Positions 26,490-35,301 of a stretch of DNA of 64,000 nt are shown here, piece by piece. Made by a program: the position numbers and the translations under genes. Within the stretch, counting starts at the first letter, position 1; every line of letters starts with the position of its first letter. The notes under the pieces are model-generated. The model did not search any database. It was not told the DNA's origin and saw only the letters and a list, made by a program, of their open reading frames with translations. Origin of the DNA: Pedobacter sp. SYP-B3415 (GTDB lineage Bacteria; Bacteroidota; Bacteroidia; Sphingobacteriales; Sphingobacteriaceae); the NCBI RefSeq assembly GCF_004138205.1, contig NZ_RXNQ01000011.1, positions 124,001 through 188,000 of the forward strand, written 5' to 3'.

Positions 26490-27566
26490 ATGGAACAGTT
26501 AAAACGTATTCTGTTCCTCACGCCTTCTATGAGCAAGGGTGGGGCAGAGACACAATTGCTGAAACTGGCGCGCTTTCTCGCCGCCGCCGGACACCAGGTT
26601 CATATCATATCGCTCAAGCCCATTAATGAGTTTGAAGGACTTCCGCCAGGCAGTCATTTGAAGATCAGCTACCTGCGCGACTGGAATGGAAACGGCCTGA
26701 GGAATATCAGAAAGCTTGTAGCCATCTGCACAACCTTTAAACCCGACCTGGTGGTGGCTTTCATGTTTGTGGCCATCATTTTTGCGCGGATTCTTAAAAT
26801 GAAGTTTCCATTTAAACTGATTTCGAGCATCAGAATCTCCACCATTCAAAGTAAATGGAAACTTATGTTCAGGCTTACTGCCAAGTTTGATGATGCGGTC
26901 GTGTACAATTCTCAGGCTTCCCGGATCAATTTTGAAAGCCGCGGACTGGCCAGGAAGAATGGCATCGTCATACACAACGGAATCGCCTTACCTGAGATGC
27001 CTGTTAATTCTGACGGTCATACGATCTTTCGCTGGGTTTGTATTGCGCATCTGCGATGGAATAAAGACTATAAAACGCTCTTCAGGGCCATCGCACTGCT
27101 CAGACATATGCCGTTTAAGGTCTGTATTGTCGGCGATCTGGACAAGGCATCGTGGCCGCGGCAAATGATCTGTGAGCTGGGCATCACAGATCATGTCGAG
27201 CTGCTCGGATTTAAAAAAGATGCGGTTTCGGTGCTGCAGGGCGCGCAGGCCTTTGTGCTGTCATCAATTTCAGAAGGTATGCCCAATGCGCTGCTCGAAG
27301 CCATGGCCTACGGATGTCCTGTTGTCGCGACCGACATTGACGGGATCCGCGAACTCGTCGGGCCTGCAGGCTGCGGCTTTCTGAGCGCACCCGGCAATGA
27401 GCATCACCTGGCAGCCTGTATGGAAATGATGATGCAGTTAAGCCCCGCCGAACGGAGCCGTAAAGGGCTTCTGGGCAGGTCTTTCATCGAGAACAACTTC
27501 GAGGACCAGAAAATCATGGCTGACTGGATGCAGCTTATCAACTCTACTTCACTACACCACAAATAA
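26490..27566 (+). CDS. Family 4 glycosyltransferase
   Basis: The 358-residue GT-B enzyme has the SMSKGGAETQLLKLA loop (about 13-27), the second-domain strand AHLRWNKDYKTLFRAI (about 188) and the SSISEGMPNALLEAMAYGCP donor signature (about 254-273). All three are normal for GT4. The ATG follows the ATP-grasp stop by three bases, and the next gene (AsnB-like) begins two bases after its stop, so it lies in the same coupled run. Confidence 0.92.
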   Translation: MEQLKRILFLTPSMSKGGAETQLLKLARFLAAAGHQVHIISLKPINEFEGLPPGSHLKISYLRDWNGNGLRNIRKLVAICTTFKPDLVVAFMFVAIIFARILKMKFPFKLISSIRISTIQSKWKLMFRLTAKFDDAVVYNSQASRINFESRGLARKNGIVIHNGIALPEMPVNSDGHTIFRWVCIAHLRWNKDYKTLFRAIALLRHMPFKVCIVGDLDKASWPRQMICELGITDHVELLGFKKDAVSVLQGAQAFVLSSISEGMPNALLEAMAYGCPVVATDIDGIRELVGPAGCGFLSAPGNEHHLAACMEMMMQLSPAERSRKGLLGRSFIENNFEDQKIMADWMQLINSTSLHHK

Positions 27567-27567
27567 T

Positions 27568-29442
27568 ATGTGCGGAATTTTCGGAACCCTGAATCACCAG
27601 GGAGAACTAGATGCTTCTGTTGTTTTCGACGGTCTGCGTCATCGCGGACCTGATCAGCAGGACAGCCTCATAATCGATACGCTGAAACTTTATCATACCC
27701 GGCTTGCCATCCAGGATCTGAGCAGTACAGGCAGACAGCCCATGGCATACAAGGACCTGTACATCGTTTTTAATGGCGAGATATACAATCACATGCAGCT
27801 GCGTACCAGGTATCAGCTGAAAGCGGCCTCAAATTCAGACACGCTCACCATTCTGATGTTGTACGAACGGCTCGGCATGGCAATGCTTGCTGAGTTTGAC
27901 GGCATGTTTGCCTTTGCACTTTATGACCGGAAAAACGGAAGGCTGTTTTTTGCCCGGGACCGTGCAGGTAAAAAGCCGCTGTACCTGTACAGGGATGCCG
28001 GCATGCTGGCCTTCTCATCTGAACTCAGCCTGCTCAACACAATTTTCAGCCCCGAGCCGGATCTTTCATCCTTGTCTGCCTATCTGTATCTCGGGCACCA
28101 TTACCGTAGAGCTGTCCCTTACCGTAAGGTTACGGAACTTGAAAACGGGCATTATCTGCAGATTGATACGCACAACGGCACAGAAAAACAGGTAAGCTGG
28201 TTTTCAATCGAGGAACGTTATCAGGTTCAGACCCGGCTGCCCCTGGGTGATGCACTTGCCCGGGTCGATGCGCTGCTGCAAACAGCGGTTGCAAGCAGAA
28301 TGACCAGCTCGGATCTTCAGGTCGGCTGTTTTTTAAGCGGCGGAATAGATAGCGGCCTGGTTACAGCGATGGCTGCAAAACATACAGACCGTCTCAAGAC
28401 CTTTACAGTTAAGATGGCGGGCGGCTTTGATGAGTCTGAGCTCGCGGGCAAGGTGGCACGGCGGTACGACACAGATCATACTACCATCGAGATCGACTTC
28501 TCTGATCTGGCAAATGATATTGAAATGATCATTGCCAACTATGGTGAGCCGACGTCAGACAATTCGGTCATTCCAAGTTATTATGTTGCAAGGGAAGCAG
28601 GCAAACATGTGCGTGTGGTATTGAACGGGGATGGTGCAGATGAACTTTTCGGCGGCTATCGCCGGTACGTCCCATTCAGGTATGTAGACTTTTTCCGCTC
28701 CGGTTCCCTGGCTGCCGGTACGTCGAAATTACTTAGTACCCTGCTGCCGGTAGCCCATCAGAAACAAAGCAATTATACCTATCTGTACAGGCTGCTTGAA
28801 TTCAGTGCCAAAAGGGATCCCCTGCAGGTCTTCGCATCAGCAGGAGCCGACCTGATGAACGGGTTTGAAGAGTGGTTTATCTGTCCGCCTGCGTTGGCCG
28901 CCATTCGCGCCGACCTGGAACGCGTAAACCGCCTGAGTATCTCACCGTTGAAAAAGATGCTGCTGATGGATTTTCAGTCCATGCTGTTCGGCCGCCTGCT
29001 GCCCAAAATGGATATCGCCACAATGGCTCATTCTCTCGAAGGCCGCAGCCCTTTTTTATCAGACGGCTTGCTGAGATTCGTACCCGGAATAAATGATGCT
29101 CATAAAATTTCCGGACTTGAAACAAAAGTTATCCTCCGCCGCCTGGCTGAAAAATACTTACCCGCCGAACTGGTGCACCAGCCAAAGCGCGGCTTCGAGA
29201 TTCCGCTTGCCGACTGGGTAGACGGGCAGCTCAGGGAAATAATCGGCGATTACCTCGGTTCGGCCTCAACCCTTTATAAATCGCTGATCTCTGAAAGATT
29301 TGTAAGGGACCTGATGGCCAGGAAACTGCGCATCTCTGACCAGCGCAGGGCAAAGATCTTATTTGCTGTCTTCAGCCTCGAAGTATGGAACAAACAAAGA
29401 ACGAAAAAACCTACACATAAACCTCAAATCGTACACGCATGA
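27568..29442 (+). CDS. asnB: AsnB-like glutamine-dependent amidotransferase
   Basis: The 624-residue protein has an N-terminal glutaminase domain with the exposed catalytic Cys (MCGIFG, C2) and a synthetase domain with the PP-loop LSGGIDSGL (about 255). The NGDGADELFGGYRRY segment is also conserved. In primary metabolism this makes asparagine; in O-antigen and capsule loci AsnB homologues (WbpS type) amidate uronic acids. Its stop overlaps the start of the uronate epimerase gene by four bases, and it is embedded among glycosyltransferase genes, so uronamide formation is the better guess. The sequence alone does not separate the two functions. Confidence 0.9.
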   Translation: MCGIFGTLNHQGELDASVVFDGLRHRGPDQQDSLIIDTLKLYHTRLAIQDLSSTGRQPMAYKDLYIVFNGEIYNHMQLRTRYQLKAASNSDTLTILMLYERLGMAMLAEFDGMFAFALYDRKNGRLFFARDRAGKKPLYLYRDAGMLAFSSELSLLNTIFSPEPDLSSLSAYLYLGHHYRRAVPYRKVTELENGHYLQIDTHNGTEKQVSWFSIEERYQVQTRLPLGDALARVDALLQTAVASRMTSSDLQVGCFLSGGIDSGLVTAMAAKHTDRLKTFTVKMAGGFDESELAGKVARRYDTDHTTIEIDFSDLANDIEMIIANYGEPTSDNSVIPSYYVAREAGKHVRVVLNGDGADELFGGYRRYVPFRYVDFFRSGSLAAGTSKLLSTLLPVAHQKQSNYTYLYRLLEFSAKRDPLQVFASAGADLMNGFEEWFICPPALAAIRADLERVNRLSISPLKKMLLMDFQSMLFGRLLPKMDIATMAHSLEGRSPFLSDGLLRFVPGINDAHKISGLETKVILRRLAEKYLPAELVHQPKRGFEIPLADWVDGQLREIIGDYLGSASTLYKSLISERFVRDLMARKLRISDQRRAKILFAVFSLEVWNKQRTKKPTHKPQIVHA

Positions 29443-30533
29443 GCAAAATTCTTGTAACCGGCGCTGCCGGCTTTATCGGCTTCCATCTTGTCCAGGCCTT
29501 GCTGGCCCAGGGCGACGAGGTTGTTGGAATCGACAATCTCAATGATTATTATGATGTGAGCCTGAAACATGCGCGGCTGCAGCAATCGGGAATCAGCGTG
29601 CTCGGCCTTGCACCCGGAAGACAGATGTTAAGCGTTACCAATCCTGCTTACCGCTTTATCCAGTTAGATCTTACCGACAAATCAGGGCTCGAAAAGCTGT
29701 TTTATGAGGAAGGTTTTGAAAAGGTTTGTAACCTGGCAGCCCAGGCCGGGGTGCGTTACAGCCTGACAAATCCCGCAGCGTACATCGACTCAAACATCAG
29801 CGGTTTTCTGAATATACTCGAGAACTGCAGGCACTTCAGAATTGGTCATCTTGTCTATGCAAGTTCGTCGAGCGTATATGGTCTGAATAAAAAGTTTCCG
29901 TTTGCGGTTGAAGATGAAGCTGTCCATCCGGTTTCACTCTACGCCGCATCTAAAAAAAGCAACGAACTGATGGCGCATACCTACAGCCATGTGTTCGGTC
30001 TTCCAACAAGTGGCCTTCGTTTCTTTACTGTATACGGACCCTGGGGAAGGCCGGATATGGCGCTGTACCTGTTCACAAAAGCGATGCTTGAAAACAAAAG
30101 CTTTGACGTCTACAACTATGGGCAGATGAAACGCGACTTTACTTATATAGATGATATCGTCTCGGGTATTGTTAATGTGCTGGAGGCGCCGGCCACGCCC
30201 AATGCTTTCTGGGATCCGCTGCAGCCTGATCCCGCTTCTTCAAGCGCACCGTTCCGTATACACAACCTGGGCCGCGGCTCATCTGTAAGTCTGATGGAGT
30301 TTATCTCTGAAATTGAACAGAATACCGGTATAAAAGCAAAAATGAATATGCTGCCCATGCAGGATGGTGATGTGGAAGAAACCTGTGCAGATGTGGGAAC
30401 AATTGCACGAAGACTGGGTTACGCGCCATCCGTTTCTGTAGCCGAGGGTGTGAGGAAATTCGTTGAATGGTACATTGCGTATTATGGTCCGCAGTTACCC
30501 GCAGCGCTCGAGGAACGCTCGGCTGCGAGTTAA
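29439..30533 (+). CDS. NAD-dependent UDP-glucuronate 4-epimerase-like enzyme
   Basis: The 364-residue SDR enzyme has the NAD loop TGAAGFIGFHLV (about 7-18), the NLAAQAGVRYS motif, the catalytic serine in YASSSSVYG and the YxxxK pair in YAASKKSNELM. AGVRYS and the RFFTVYGPWGRPDMA segment are typical of UDP-glucuronate 4-epimerases of the Cap1J/GAE group rather than of GalE. It would make UDP-galacturonate for the polymer. It is coupled to the AsnB-like gene and closes the first block of the operon; 399 non-coding bases follow. Confidence 0.9.
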   Translation: MSKILVTGAAGFIGFHLVQALLAQGDEVVGIDNLNDYYDVSLKHARLQQSGISVLGLAPGRQMLSVTNPAYRFIQLDLTDKSGLEKLFYEEGFEKVCNLAAQAGVRYSLTNPAAYIDSNISGFLNILENCRHFRIGHLVYASSSSVYGLNKKFPFAVEDEAVHPVSLYAASKKSNELMAHTYSHVFGLPTSGLRFFTVYGPWGRPDMALYLFTKAMLENKSFDVYNYGQMKRDFTYIDDIVSGIVNVLEAPATPNAFWDPLQPDPASSSAPFRIHNLGRGSSVSLMEFISEIEQNTGIKAKMNMLPMQDGDVEETCADVGTIARRLGYAPSVSVAEGVRKFVEWYIAYYGPQLPAALEERSAAS

Positions 30534-30876
30534 AATTCGCTTACCGGCGGGTCAGTTAAGGGCCAGTTATGGCGGAAAATTCTTTTCAGCCGCAGCAACT
30601 ACAGTGTAAATACTGTGAAAAAGCGTATAAAAACCTGTTACTCCAAAAATTTTTTGAAAAATAATTCAAAAAAAATGTATCTGGCAGGCTTTCTGATGCG
30701 GTGAAATATTTTTTCTTATTAAGAATAGCAGGAGGGGACGTGTTTACCCGGCATTAAAAGTCTGATTGAGGTATTTAATACATGCTGTGCGGAAGTTAAT
30801 ATGTCAAAAACACCTGAATTTCGCTTCCGGCTGAACGGGCCGTTTTTATATAAAAAAGCAGACATTTTTCAAAAAG
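30534..30876. other. AT-rich intergenic region between epimerase and lyase genes
   Basis: No gene is supported. It contains an ACAGT/ACTGT mini-hairpin near 30601 and a perfect 9-bp AU-rich hairpin, TTTTTTGAA at 30650-30658 with TTCAAAAAA at 30665-30673 (six-base loop). The latter could weakly terminate the upstream transcript or mark AT-rich promoter DNA. No TAnnTTTG box is found before the lyase start. Confidence 0.4.
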
Positions 30877-30930
30877 TCAAATAGTGTACCAAAACGAAAT
30901 ACGCATTCGTTAGGGCTGTATACTATTTGA
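30877..30930 (+). promoter_or_regulatory. Nested dyad element immediately upstream of the lyase start
   Basis: Outer arms TCAAATAGTGTA (30877-30888) and TATACTATTTGA (30919-30930) pair over 12 bases with one mismatch. Inside them AACGAA (30893-30898) pairs with TTCGTT (30906-30911). The two dyads are nearly concentric, and the structure ends two bases before the ATG at 30933. It could be an operator for a dimeric regulator or an RNA fold that hides the start codon. Confidence 0.5.
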
Positions 30931-30932
30931 AC

Positions 30933-32303
30933 ATGAAGAACAAACAAACTACCAAATCAATTCTGATGAATTCGTTTTTAGTACTGGCTATGCTGGCTAC
31001 GGCAAGCTGCGAAAAAGACAAGATCGATCCTGTTGCTGAATCGCCCGTGATTTACAGCAAACAAAGTGCGGCCAATGAGCAGGCCGGCATGCTGGTCATT
31101 GATACAAGACGTGTCATTGCTGAGGCAGGCAACGCCTTCAAACTTCACAATATAGGTGAAACCGGCGATTCGCCCGCCGATACAGACGCCTCAAGTATGC
31201 GTCTGTTTGAAGACGGGGTGGAAATAGGACCTGCGCATACCAACCATGACCAGATTCGCCGAAACGGCGGCGGCCGTTTTAGTCACTGGCAGGGTGAACT
31301 GTTTTTTAGTTCATCAGACAACAGCGACCCGCGCACAAATGGCAGAACGTACACGTACCAGCTGCACAGGCAAGCTACAAGTGCCGCGCCGGGGCTTGGT
31401 GCACTTATCCCATTGCCGCTGACAGGCCCGATCGGCTACGCGGCAATGAATGGGATGACAACCGGCGGGCTAGGCGGCCCGGTAGTCACCGTCAGAAGCC
31501 TGAACGAACTTAGAAATGCCCTGGAGTCTGCTCAAAGGTTGATTATACGCATCCAGGGAAATATAAGCGGTTCAGGTTTTCTGAATGTGAAATCAAATAA
31601 AACGATCCAGGGTGTGGCGGGTTCCGTCATCGACGGCGTCGGATTATTGATCTATGGTGCCAATAACATCATCATCCAGAATGTGACCATAAGAAATGTG
31701 GTTGGCTACTCCAACATCATGATTAAAGAAGATGCCCATCATGTCTGGGTAGACCATTGTGATCTTTCGTCAGACCGCGATCATGGCTGGGAATATTATG
31801 ACGGGTTGCTCGACATTGGCAAACGCGCTGATTTTGTGAGCGTCTCGTGGAACCGGTTTCATGATAACCACATCCCCATGCTGATCGGTTTTGATGACCG
31901 CAACACCGATGATGAGGGCCACCTGCGTGTCAGCGTATATAACAACTATTTTTATAATGTATCTGAACGTCAGCCAAGTGTGCGCTTTGGAACCGTACAT
32001 TGTTTCAACAACTACCACAGGAATGGTAGCGGTTATGCAGTAGGCGCCACGATGAATGCGACAGTGCGTACTGATAACAACTACTATGAAAACCAGAAGG
32101 AACCGATCAAGACAAATTTCAATGCGAGACCGGGTTATGTGAGCGGTACTGAAACAAATATTTACAAAAACAGCGGGCAAAACCGCATCACTACCTCGGC
32201 TTCGTCGTGGACTCCGCCTTACAGCATCCGCGATCTGCTGAACACAGCAAATCTCCTGCCTTCACTCATCCCTGCTTCAGCGGGCGCTACGTTAATTCTG
32301 TAG
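30933..32303 (+). CDS. Pectate-lyase-like polysaccharide lyase (PL1-type), lipoprotein
   Basis: The 456-residue precursor starts at MKNKQTTK (ATG 30933; an upstream TTG at 30927 is less likely) and has a lipobox near MLATASC. After an N-terminal region of about 160 residues lies a right-handed beta-helix of the PL1 type. Visible marks are IRIQGNISGSG, VDHCDLSSDRDHGW (the calcium/WIDH-like motif) and a late VRFGTVHCFNNYHRN segment with the catalytic-arginine region. PL1 enzymes cut polygalacturonate by beta-elimination. Being located inside a locus with a uronate epimerase, it may trim the bacterium's own polymer. It stands alone between non-coding regions, with a hairpin terminator after it. 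Confidence 0.85.
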   Translation: MKNKQTTKSILMNSFLVLAMLATASCEKDKIDPVAESPVIYSKQSAANEQAGMLVIDTRRVIAEAGNAFKLHNIGETGDSPADTDASSMRLFEDGVEIGPAHTNHDQIRRNGGGRFSHWQGELFFSSSDNSDPRTNGRTYTYQLHRQATSAAPGLGALIPLPLTGPIGYAAMNGMTTGGLGGPVVTVRSLNELRNALESAQRLIIRIQGNISGSGFLNVKSNKTIQGVAGSVIDGVGLLIYGANNIIIQNVTIRNVVGYSNIMIKEDAHHVWVDHCDLSSDRDHGWEYYDGLLDIGKRADFVSVSWNRFHDNHIPMLIGFDDRNTDDEGHLRVSVYNNYFYNVSERQPSVRFGTVHCFNNYHRNGSGYAVGATMNATVRTDNNYYENQKEPIKTNFNARPGYVSGTETNIYKNSGQNRITTSASSWTPPYSIRDLLNTANLLPSLIPASAGATLIL

Positions 32304-32329
32304 ATTAAAAAGCGATCCATACTGGTATC

Positions 32330-32353
32330 CCCGGCAGCATTCCTGCCGGGTTT
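32330..32353 (+). terminator. Hairpin terminator after the lyase gene
   Basis: An 8-bp GC-rich stem (CCCGGCAG at 32330-32337 with CTGCCGGG at 32343-32350) has a 5-base loop and only three T residues after it, then a T-rich stretch. It lies between the lyase stop (32303) and the next gene start (32399). Termination is likely but may be partial because the T tract is weak. Confidence 0.55.
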
Positions 32354-32398
32354 ACTGCTTTGAGCCGGACCGGTTTGCTGAGTAACCTCCATTTTATC

Positions 32399-33550
32399 AT
32401 GAAACAAATATTGATATCCTGCGATTCTCCCCGCTCATTACTCGATTTCAGGGGAAAACTTATTGAAGAGCTGGTAGCTCAGAACAAAGTTGCTGTTTTT
32501 AGTCCGCCTATTTCACAGCAGTCAATCAGGAAACGGCTGCAGGATTTGGGTGTTACCGTGTATGAGAACCGCCTGAATCCGAGTTCAGTCAGCCTTAGCC
32601 AAGATCTCAGGTACATGGTCGATTTGTATCGCCTGCTGCGAAAACTCAAACCAGACGTCTTTTTTCCTTATACATTTAAACCTGTAATATACGGTTTACT
32701 GATCGCAAAATTATGTCGGGTCGGCCGTCTTACGCCCATGCTTACGGGGCTCGGAAACACTTTTATAAAAAGGGAGCGCCGGCCAACCGCCGTACAAAGA
32801 ATTACCTACTTGCTTTTGAAACTGTGTTTATCGCCGGCGCGAAACCTGCACCTCATCCTGCAGAACCAGGATGACTACGGTACCCTCAGGCGGTTTGGCA
32901 TTCTGAAAAGTAAGGCCAATGCCTACGTTGTAAACGGTTCGGGTGTCGACCTCGATTCGTATGCCTATACCCCTCCCGATATGACGCAGTTTAATTTCCT
33001 GATGGTTTCACGCCTGATCAACGCCAAAGGCATCCTGGAATTTTTTGAAGCTGCCAAACTGATCAAACGAAAGTATCCGGAAGCCAGCTTTACCCTCATC
33101 GGTGCTTTTGAAGATAATATCGACTCCATCAGCCGGGAACTATATATGCAGATCGCTGCGGGAGACATTGTTGACTACCATGGTCTTGTTCAGGATGTCC
33201 GGCCTTTTGTCAGTGCGGCTTCGGTTGTCGTCCTGCCATCATATTATGGAGAAGGGGTGCCCCGGAGCCTGCTCGAAGCTATGGCGATGGGACGGGCTAT
33301 TATTACCTGCGATTCGGTGGGTTGCCGGGAAACAATCCATCCCAACCTTGAACGGCGAAACGGCCTGCTCGCCCAGGTGAGAAATGCAGCAGATCTCGCC
33401 GAAAAAATGGAACATTTTTTACGCTGCCCCCAGGATATAATCGATTTTGGCTTACGCGGCAAAAACTTTGTGAAGGAAAAATTCGATGTCAATAAGGTCA
33501 ATGTAGATATGCTGCGCATTATGGACATTCTGCCATTGGCATCCGCCTAA
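32399..33550 (+). CDS. Family 4 glycosyltransferase
   Basis: The start at ATG 32399 (MKQILISCDSPRSLLDFRG) gives a 383-residue protein; the longer frame from 32360 lacks support. It is the WcaA/PglA-like GT4 type that opens with an N-terminal domain holding LPYTFKP-like FFPYTFKPVIYG and the TGLGNTFI motif. The donor signature is SYYGEGVPRSLLEAMAMGRA (about 281-300). Enzymes with the TGLGNTF motif commonly transfer to an N-acetylated priming sugar as the second step. It lies after the lyase gene and before the repeat island. Confidence 0.92.
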   Translation: MKQILISCDSPRSLLDFRGKLIEELVAQNKVAVFSPPISQQSIRKRLQDLGVTVYENRLNPSSVSLSQDLRYMVDLYRLLRKLKPDVFFPYTFKPVIYGLLIAKLCRVGRLTPMLTGLGNTFIKRERRPTAVQRITYLLLKLCLSPARNLHLILQNQDDYGTLRRFGILKSKANAYVVNGSGVDLDSYAYTPPDMTQFNFLMVSRLINAKGILEFFEAAKLIKRKYPEASFTLIGAFEDNIDSISRELYMQIAAGDIVDYHGLVQDVRPFVSAASVVVLPSYYGEGVPRSLLEAMAMGRAIITCDSVGCRETIHPNLERRNGLLAQVRNAADLAEKMEHFLRCPQDIIDFGLRGKNFVKEKFDVNKVNVDMLRIMDILPLASA

Positions 33551-33595
33551 AGCCTGCAAAGAATCCGGCGGCCAGGACGGCCACGGCTGCTAAAT

Positions 33596-33725
33596 ACGGC
33601 AGCTGACCGCCCAGGCGCGCACTCTCATATCTCATATCTCAAATCTCATATCTAAGAACAGCTGCCGTCTGAGGGGTTCGGCGCGCTGTCTCAATACTCA
33701 TATCTCACATCTCAAATCTATAAAC
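33596..33725. repeat. Heptanucleotide repeat island with flanking inverted repeat
   Basis: The 249-base gap holds tandem 7-mers of the form TCTCAWA. The first array (33623-33653) reads TCTCATA, TCTCATA, TCTCAAA, TCTCATA, TCT; the second (about 33689-33720) is a degenerate copy. Each array is preceded by GGCGCGC (33614-33620 and 33680-33686), so the whole is an imperfect direct duplication with a 66-base period. A perfect 10-bp inverted repeat, ACGGCAGCTG (33596-33605) and CAGCTGCCGT (33659-33668), encloses the first array. The element may be one copy of a dispersed intergenic family. Confidence 0.75.
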
Positions 33726-33799
33726 AAATCTTCCCATCTGCCTTTTGCGCCTATGCGAATCAGGCTGCCATAACCTATGTATGCTGAAAAAAAATACCC

Positions 33800-34804
33800 A
33801 TGACAAAAAGCTCCAAAACTAAGTTCGACATTCGCCAGTCCGCGCCGGGAAAAATGAAATCCATCGGCGGTTATCTTGAACTGCAGCTGTCCCGGGATTC
33901 AGAATACTATCCAGCTATGATCCGGCTCAATACGGGAAGAAATGCGCTTGAATATATTCTGAAAATCCGCGGCTATACGCTCATTTATCTGCCTTATTTT
34001 ACCTGTGAGGTCATTATGGAACCTGTCCGCAAACTGGATATCCAGTACCGGTACTATACCATCAACGAGCACATGGAACCCGTGCTTGACTTTGAGCTCG
34101 GCGAAACGGAATGTCTGCTCTACACCAATTATTTCGGACTAAAACAGGAAGCCATTACAGGCCTGCGCAGGAAATTTAAAAACCTGATCGTCGATAACTC
34201 ACAGGCTTTCTTTTCTGAGCCGGTTCAGGATACAGATACATTTTATTCCTGTCGTAAATTTTTCGGCGTGCCAGACGGTGCTTATCTGCATCTGGCAAGC
34301 CCTGCAAGACTAAAACTTGAGCGCGATGTCTCAGTGAATCGTTTTTCTCACTTAATCAAGAGCATTGATTTGGGAATAGAGCAGGGGTATCAGGATTATG
34401 TGGCTAACAATGATGTGCTGCAACAAAATCCGATACGCAAAATGTCTGCACTGACACATGCCATACTGGAGGGTATTGATTACAAGGCCTGCCGTTACAG
34501 AAGGAATTCAAATTTTATGTATCTGCATGATTTTCTGGTTAACCATAACGACTATTCTTTCGATGCATCGAACGTAAATGCGCCCATGGTTTACCCTTTT
34601 TCCCACCCCTCAACATCCCTGCGCGAAAAACTTCTGGCAAAACGCATATACGTGGCTACATACTGGCCGAACGTCTACAGTTGGACAACGAAACAGATGT
34701 ATGAGTATTACCTTACCTCACACCTCATCCCGCTGCCAATAGACCACCGCTACAGCCATTTAGATATGAAGCGTATCATCAATGTTCTCAAAAATCTGCT
34801 ATGA
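33800..34804 (+). CDS. DegT-like PLP-fold protein, divergent
   Basis: The 334-residue protein looks like a remote member of the DegT aminotransferase fold. NTGRNALEYILKIRG corresponds to the cofactor-phosphate helix, VDNSQAFFS to the aspartate strand, and YSCRKFFGVPDGAYL to the Schiff-base lysine loop. The usual GEGG motif is replaced by PDGA. The protein is shorter than catalytic members (about 370). It may be an active aminotransferase with unusual substrate use, or a non-catalytic relative. It is coupled (four-base overlap) to a GNAT gene, so the pair probably acts on the same amino sugar. Confidence 0.6.
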   Translation: MTKSSKTKFDIRQSAPGKMKSIGGYLELQLSRDSEYYPAMIRLNTGRNALEYILKIRGYTLIYLPYFTCEVIMEPVRKLDIQYRYYTINEHMEPVLDFELGETECLLYTNYFGLKQEAITGLRRKFKNLIVDNSQAFFSEPVQDTDTFYSCRKFFGVPDGAYLHLASPARLKLERDVSVNRFSHLIKSIDLGIEQGYQDYVANNDVLQQNPIRKMSALTHAILEGIDYKACRYRRNSNFMYLHDFLVNHNDYSFDASNVNAPMVYPFSHPSTSLREKLLAKRIYVATYWPNVYSWTTKQMYEYYLTSHLIPLPIDHRYSHLDMKRIINVLKNLL

Positions 34805-35292
34805 AAGTCGAAATTTACCTCCGTCCGCTGCAATTCGCCGATATGGAACTCTCGTACCGGTGGCGAAACGTACCTGAAATCTGGACATACACCCGTTTCA
34901 GGCCGCAGCACCCCATCACCCTGGCTATGGAGCGCAGCTGGTATGCAAATGTTTCGATACGTACGGATCAGGTTCGGTTTGCGATCTGTCTGCTCGATGA
35001 CGACCGTTACATCGGAAATGTACAGCTCATCAATATTGGCCGGAACCGTGCCGAATTTCACATGTTTATCGGCGACAAGGCCTGCCATGGAAGGGGGCTG
35101 GGGAAGCGCGCCACTGCCCTCATGATGGAAATCGCATTTGCTGATATGAACCTGCACCTGGTAACACTCGACGTACACGAACTGAACCTGGCCGCCCGGA
35201 GAATTTATGAGTCGCAGGGCTTTGTGAAAAGTGGTTATGCTGCGCCTTTCATCCGCATGCAGGCCCAAAGGAACACCTACACTATTTCTTAA
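34801..35292 (+). CDS. GNAT-family N-acetyltransferase
   Basis: The 163-residue protein has the RimJ/RimL/PseH-like GNAT layout. It opens with IYLRPLQFADMELSYRWRN, has the central strand IGNVQLINIGRN, the acetyl-CoA loop KACHGRGLGKRAT (Q/RxxGxG/A type, about 97-109) and LNLAARRIYESQGFVKSG near the end. The family member PseH N-acetylates a 4-amino sugar nucleotide. Being coupled to a DegT-like gene and followed ten bases later by a FemAB-like gene supports amino-sugar acylation. The substrate is inferred. Confidence 0.85.
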   Translation: MKVEIYLRPLQFADMELSYRWRNVPEIWTYTRFRPQHPITLAMERSWYANVSIRTDQVRFAICLLDDDRYIGNVQLINIGRNRAEFHMFIGDKACHGRGLGKRATALMMEIAFADMNLHLVTLDVHELNLAARRIYESQGFVKSGYAAPFIRMQAQRNTYTIS

Positions 35293-35301
35293 AGATATCA
35301 T

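Noticed and set aside
33614..33725. CRISPR array
   Set aside because: The repeats are 7-mers in direct contact without spacers, and no cas gene is present.
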